Source: Undaria pinnatifida (taxonomy: Eukaryota > Sar > Phaeophyceae > Laminariales > Alariaceae). From it: DNA of 64,000 nt. Shown in pieces: positions 48,601 through 51,600 of this stretch. Made by a program: the position numbers and the translations under genes. The DNA lies in contig JABAKD010000005.1 of assembly GCA_012845835.1 (NCBI GenBank), forward strand, positions 10,982,205 to 11,046,204, in the 5' to 3' direction. The notes under the pieces are model-generated. The model searched no databases. It saw only the letters and a program-made list of their open reading frames with translations, and was not told the DNA's origin. Each line of letters opens with the position of its first letter. Position 1 is the stretch's first letter.

Positions 48601-51600
48601 AAAGTGCTACTTCTGTCGCAGCACGGGTCCCAAACCATCTTCGGTACGACAGAGTCGTTCTACGGTAGCCCCCCCAACTTTTCTTGACGAAATCTTCGGT
48701 TTTGAAACCCGCTCTCGGCCATGTCTGCTGGAATGCGGTGCCCCTTGCCACCCCGACGTCATCGTTTGATCGTCCTTTGCAAGCCAAAAAATACATGAAG
48801 ATTTTTTTCTTTTCAGACCATCCTTCCTCGCGTCGAGCAGCCATTGGAAACGTTTTCGATAATATAGAAAATCGCTGGTTTTGGGGGGAGGGGCTATCGT
48901 AGAATCAGCCGACGGGCGTTCTCACCTGTTAAACTGCCAACTAGGATTTTGGCACCCTGTTCGTCCGTTCCTACTTTATTTCTTGCACACCCCACCTCAG
49001 TCCGCATGGGATTGCCCATCGACTGCAAGCGAATAGTGCTCGTCCAAGAGACAGGGGAGTCATCACAACCTAGGGGTGCAGCAGCTTCCAAGAATTTTCT
49101 GAGCTCCTAACATGAGGAGCTCAATCAAAACTTCCCCCGAAGCATTGCTTCGAAGGCATTCGTTCGCGTAACCGGGACAACATTGCTATGCGCTGGTCCA
49201 AAAACAACCATGCTCGTGGAGTTACTTGATCGAATGACTAACCGATGGTTCCGCGCTTGAGGAGCTCACAAAAAACAAATTTGGCTCAAAAGCGTGGTAC
49301 CCCTACGAACCGTGGGATGCCCCCGTTCCCAAACCGGCAGAGTGCAGCGTTAAGCTTCGGTCGAACCCCCGTCGGTCTGTACCTGCGGTTTAGGCTACAA
49401 ACGTATAAGAAATGTTGTGGAATACTTTTTACGGCAGGCCCCAAAAGGGTCAAAGAAGGGTTAAGACAACCAGTATGCCATCCAATCGTCGCAACAGGTG
49501 CTCGACAGTGCGTGGAGAGGGGCGGAAGCGTACCACTACTACATGTTAGCGCAGCGCCAGCTGTACAACGGAAACACCGAGCAGGCGGTGCGAACGGCTA
49601 TAAGGTAAAATTAGCCCCCCCCCCCCCCCGACATCAGGGCCCGACGACTCGTGTGGTGTTTTAGAAGTAGAGGTCCAGTCAGTTGGTTGGCTTTTACCCC
49701 GCCACCTAGCTAAGAACCAAGCCGTGATGTCCAGCGGACTTAGTCCGCTTCGGAGTGAAGCACGGCACGTGCAACGAGAGGGGTATCGCTTTTCGGCTGA
49801 AATGGTTCCTGAATGACTGGGACTCCTTAACCCAACCTCATCGGAAATTATTTCGCACGATTCTCGTTTTAAACGTAGGCCATGGATTCTTCATTCGCGA
49901 TAAAGCAGGTTCTATTTTTTCTTCTAAATCAGTTATTGAGTTACGAAGGACATTGTCTTAACCTCCTCCTGCAGTGAGGAGTAGTGTTAAGGAAAAAACG
50001 TGGCGCACCTCTTTCGTAGCACGCGTCGCACAGAGCCATTCGCGCGAATGGCTCAAAAGAGGTAGTGAAAATTGGGCTTTTTGGGATACTCCTCGTACCG
50101 TGATGATTGTGGTAGCCCCGTTACCATGAATATGACCCCCCGTACCGGGACATTTGGGGTCCCCCCCCGTGCCGTAGCTTTGCTCCAATGCCTCTGCATG
50201 GCTGGCGTTAGCACTTTTCGTCCTGGGTGGGTTTAAGCTGGAAGCGGGCGGACCCTGTCTACTACTTCGTGCATTGGTTCTCCGTCTTCCAACCCTTGAC
50301 CTTTGGAATCCCTCCTACACGATGCTATCGCCGACATTCCCACTCGAAACAGATCGTAGGCTGATTTAGGTCATGCCTCGTGTTCAAAAGACAAATCCAC
50401 GAAGAAACGAAGCTATCGCGAGCTAAATACAGGAACGGAATGCGATAGGCTGAGCGGTTGCTTGTCGTGTTTCGTCCTTGAAATGCGTTAGAGGGACAGC
50501 CTTACCACATATTCGGCTCTAGGGTTGAGATTCACTGTGTACAACGCGAACATAGCGTACTCTACCCTTAGTGTTAGCCCCGGCCCAAGTCAACCCATGC
50601 TTAGGGCTACGTCTATTAACCACCTACATAGTCTGCGTCAGCGACAACGTCGACTACGTGGAAAACGTCTACTGATCACTAATTGACTGAACGACAACTT
50701 TTTGTGCGTCGTGCTTTTGGCCCAAGGTGTGCCGAGTTCGAGGACATCCTCTCTCCTTGGGACGTGTATTGCTTGGTTGCCCTTACAGCGTACCACAGCG
50801 GCTACATGGGGGTGTGCAGTAGGTAAGCACGACGATCTTGAGCCATGCTGCCTGGCAGGGTATGTTAGTGTGTTTTTTCACGGGTTTCCACGGAACGCTC
50901 CATGGGAACCCACCGTATACTGTACCGGGTCCTGTGGGGGCTCGTGGGACGCCTCTTTGCACATCCTTTGGAACAGCGAGGGACCTCATGGGAAGTTCCG
51001 CGGGCCCCCAGTCAAGAACGCCATGTTGCCAAATTACGGTTTCCCGCGTCTGCCTTTCCGTTGATCTAGATGCTTTTGGGCACAAAGAGTGGGCGATGAT
51101 GGCACGTGAGTATGCAAGTCACTCTAGCGCTGATGTTTTTTTTTTTTGTGAAAATTAGGAGATGCTGACGTTTGGGGTTGGAAGTAGCTTTGCCCTAGTT
51201 GAAGTTTATCCATCGCTTTCGTCGCCCTTTCTCCGGGGTTTCCATACTAGCGTGTTTATTTGGCAACCTATCCGGCCCCGGTTGATGTTCACGCTGACGC
51301 TCATCCGCCGCATTTATTCCCCTTTCCCAGGGTTTATCTCGGCAGGGCGTTCATGAATCGATTATCCTATCCCAAGTGTTGTCTATTCACGTTTCGCCCC
51401 CACCTCCCGGAGCGTCCTTAGAAAGATGTTTCGAAGGTGATCGTCCTCGCCCCTTTGAAGTTCATTCACCTCTCTCGTTCGTTTCTCTCACTCCGGGGTT
51501 TCGCTAAATATGGCGTTTCGAAGCTGATAATCTTTCCACAGTTGATGTTCATCTACGTTATTCGCCCCCCCCCGCCTAGGTTTCCGTTTATTAGGCGTTG

